Shown here: piece by piece, positions 5,372 to 5,977 of the stretch | Layout: every line of letters starts with the position of its first letter | Position numbering within the stretch: position 1 is the stretch's first letter | Origin: an uncultured Sphingobacteriaceae bacterium | GTDB lineage: Bacteria > Bacteroidota > Bacteroidia > Sphingobacteriales > Sphingobacteriaceae | DNA: 5,977 bases | Assembly (NCBI GenBank): GCA_937875035.1 | Contig: CALNCF010000015.1 | Location: 1 to 5,977 of the forward strand | Reading direction: 5' to 3' | Position numbers and translations under genes: made by a program | Notes under the pieces: model-generated | Databases searched by the model: none | What the model was told of the DNA's origin: nothing | Seen by the model: only the letters and a program-made list of their open reading frames with translations

Positions 5372-5977
5372 TTTTCGAAGTATTGGCTGATTTGTTTAAC
5401 TGTTCCAGTTCTTTGCGACTGTTATCGTAAAAGGTTTGAGCCTCTTTAATGAATTTAGAGGAGCCGTACGAATCCACAAAGTTCTGATAATAATCGATAG
5501 TTTCCAAATATCTTTCCGATTTTTTGGATTCTATGCTGTTCTTGGCATATAAAAAACTGGATTTAATGGTCAGGAATTCCATTTCCTCTTTATAAGGCGT
5601 GTCAGGGAAATCGTCGATCGAGTTCCTGAAGGCATAAATGGCCGATTTATAGTCGCCTATATTATAATAGAGCTTGGCATTGGTATACGATTTGGATTGC
5701 AGCTTGTTCCTCAGCTTGTCGATCAGCTCGTTGCATTCGGCTACCCGGGTGCTGGTCGGGTACAGGTTAATGAACAGTTGCAGCGATTCGATCGCCTTAT
5801 AGGTATTCTCCTGGTCGAGGGTATATTCCGGCGAATCCAGGTAATAGCAATAGGCCGACATATACCGGCATTCTTCCGCGCGGGCGCTTCTCGGGTAGGT
5901 TTCCGCGAATGTTTTAAAGTGATACCTGGCGGTAATGAGGTCCTTCAGTCCATAGTGGCAATAGGCATAGTAATAAT
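5364..5977 (-). CDS. bamD: Outer-membrane protein assembly factor BamD, 5' end missing
   Basis: BamD is the essential TPR lipoprotein of the BAM complex, which inserts beta-barrel proteins into the outer membrane from the periplasmic side. The frame is open to the window edge: 203 codons are visible and roughly 70 N-terminal residues, including the signal peptide and lipobox, lie outside. An internal ATG at 5861 is not the true start, because 38 in-frame residues before it continue the TPR pattern (AYCHYGLKDLITARYHF, then ETYPRSARAEECRYM). Further helical repeats are AIESLQLFINLYPTSTRVAE, LYYNIGDYKSAIYAFRNSI with DFPDTPYKEE, and TIDYYQNFVDSYGSSKFIKE. The recurring (F/Y)P-S/T-S/T turn between helices is the TPR signature of the family. 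Four cysteines in the visible part could form periplasmic disulfides (inference). It is the upstream-most gene here and overlaps rpoZ by 8 bp. Confidence 0.95.
   Translation of the reverse strand, partial: YYYAYCHYGLKDLITARYHFKTFAETYPRSARAEECRYMSAYCYYLDSPEYTLDQENTYKAIESLQLFINLYPTSTRVAECNELIDKLRNKLQSKSYTNAKLYYNIGDYKSAIYAFRNSIDDFPDTPYKEEMEFLTIKSSFLYAKNSIESKKSERYLETIDYYQNFVDSYGSSKFIKEAQTFYDNSRKELEQLNKSANTSKND

Noticed and set aside
5364..5861. Starting bamD at the internal ATG at 5861
   Set aside because: In-frame codons upstream to the window edge continue the TPR sequence, so the gene is partial and starts outside.

Overview
This window comes from a member of the Bacteroidota, probably near the Sphingobacteria/Chitinophagia; the order-level placement is an inference from remembered protein wording. 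Three things point there. The enoyl-ACP reductase, omega subunit and BamD proteins read like Bacteroidota versions. A DUF4835/PorD gene is present, a family I know only from that phylum. No gene start has a Shine-Dalgarno sequence; the leaders are A/T-rich.

All seven genes lie on the minus strand, so transcription runs from high to low coordinates. In that order they are: bamD (5' end outside the window), rpoZ-type omega, coaBC, DUF4835/porD, recN, a YbjQ/UPF0145 gene and fabI (3' end outside the window). bamD/rpoZ overlap by 8 bp and coaBC/porD by 4 bp, which suggests translational coupling. The other gaps are 62 bp (rpoZ-coaBC), 69 bp (porD-recN), 28 bp (recN-ybjQ) and 72 bp (ybjQ-fabI). 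No stretch over 300 bases lacks a gene. I see no tRNA, rRNA, CRISPR array, insertion sequence, attachment site or origin.

The genes are housekeeping: outer-membrane protein assembly (BamD), transcription (omega), coenzyme A synthesis (CoaBC), the likely type IX secretion factor PorD, DNA break repair (RecN), an uncharacterised conserved small protein (YbjQ family) and fatty-acid elongation (FabI). Two themes recur: the cell envelope (BamD, PorD) and the CoA/acyl-carrier supply for lipid synthesis (CoaBC, FabI).

I found no new mobile or defence system. Three points deserve attention. First, the decarboxylase half of CoaBC has Asp and Ser at the two positions where characterised enzymes have catalytic Asn and Cys. 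Second, a strong hairpin with U-rich flanks sits directly against the coaBC start codon, inside an otherwise tight operon. Third, overlapping palindromes fill the spacer of a plausible fabI promoter.
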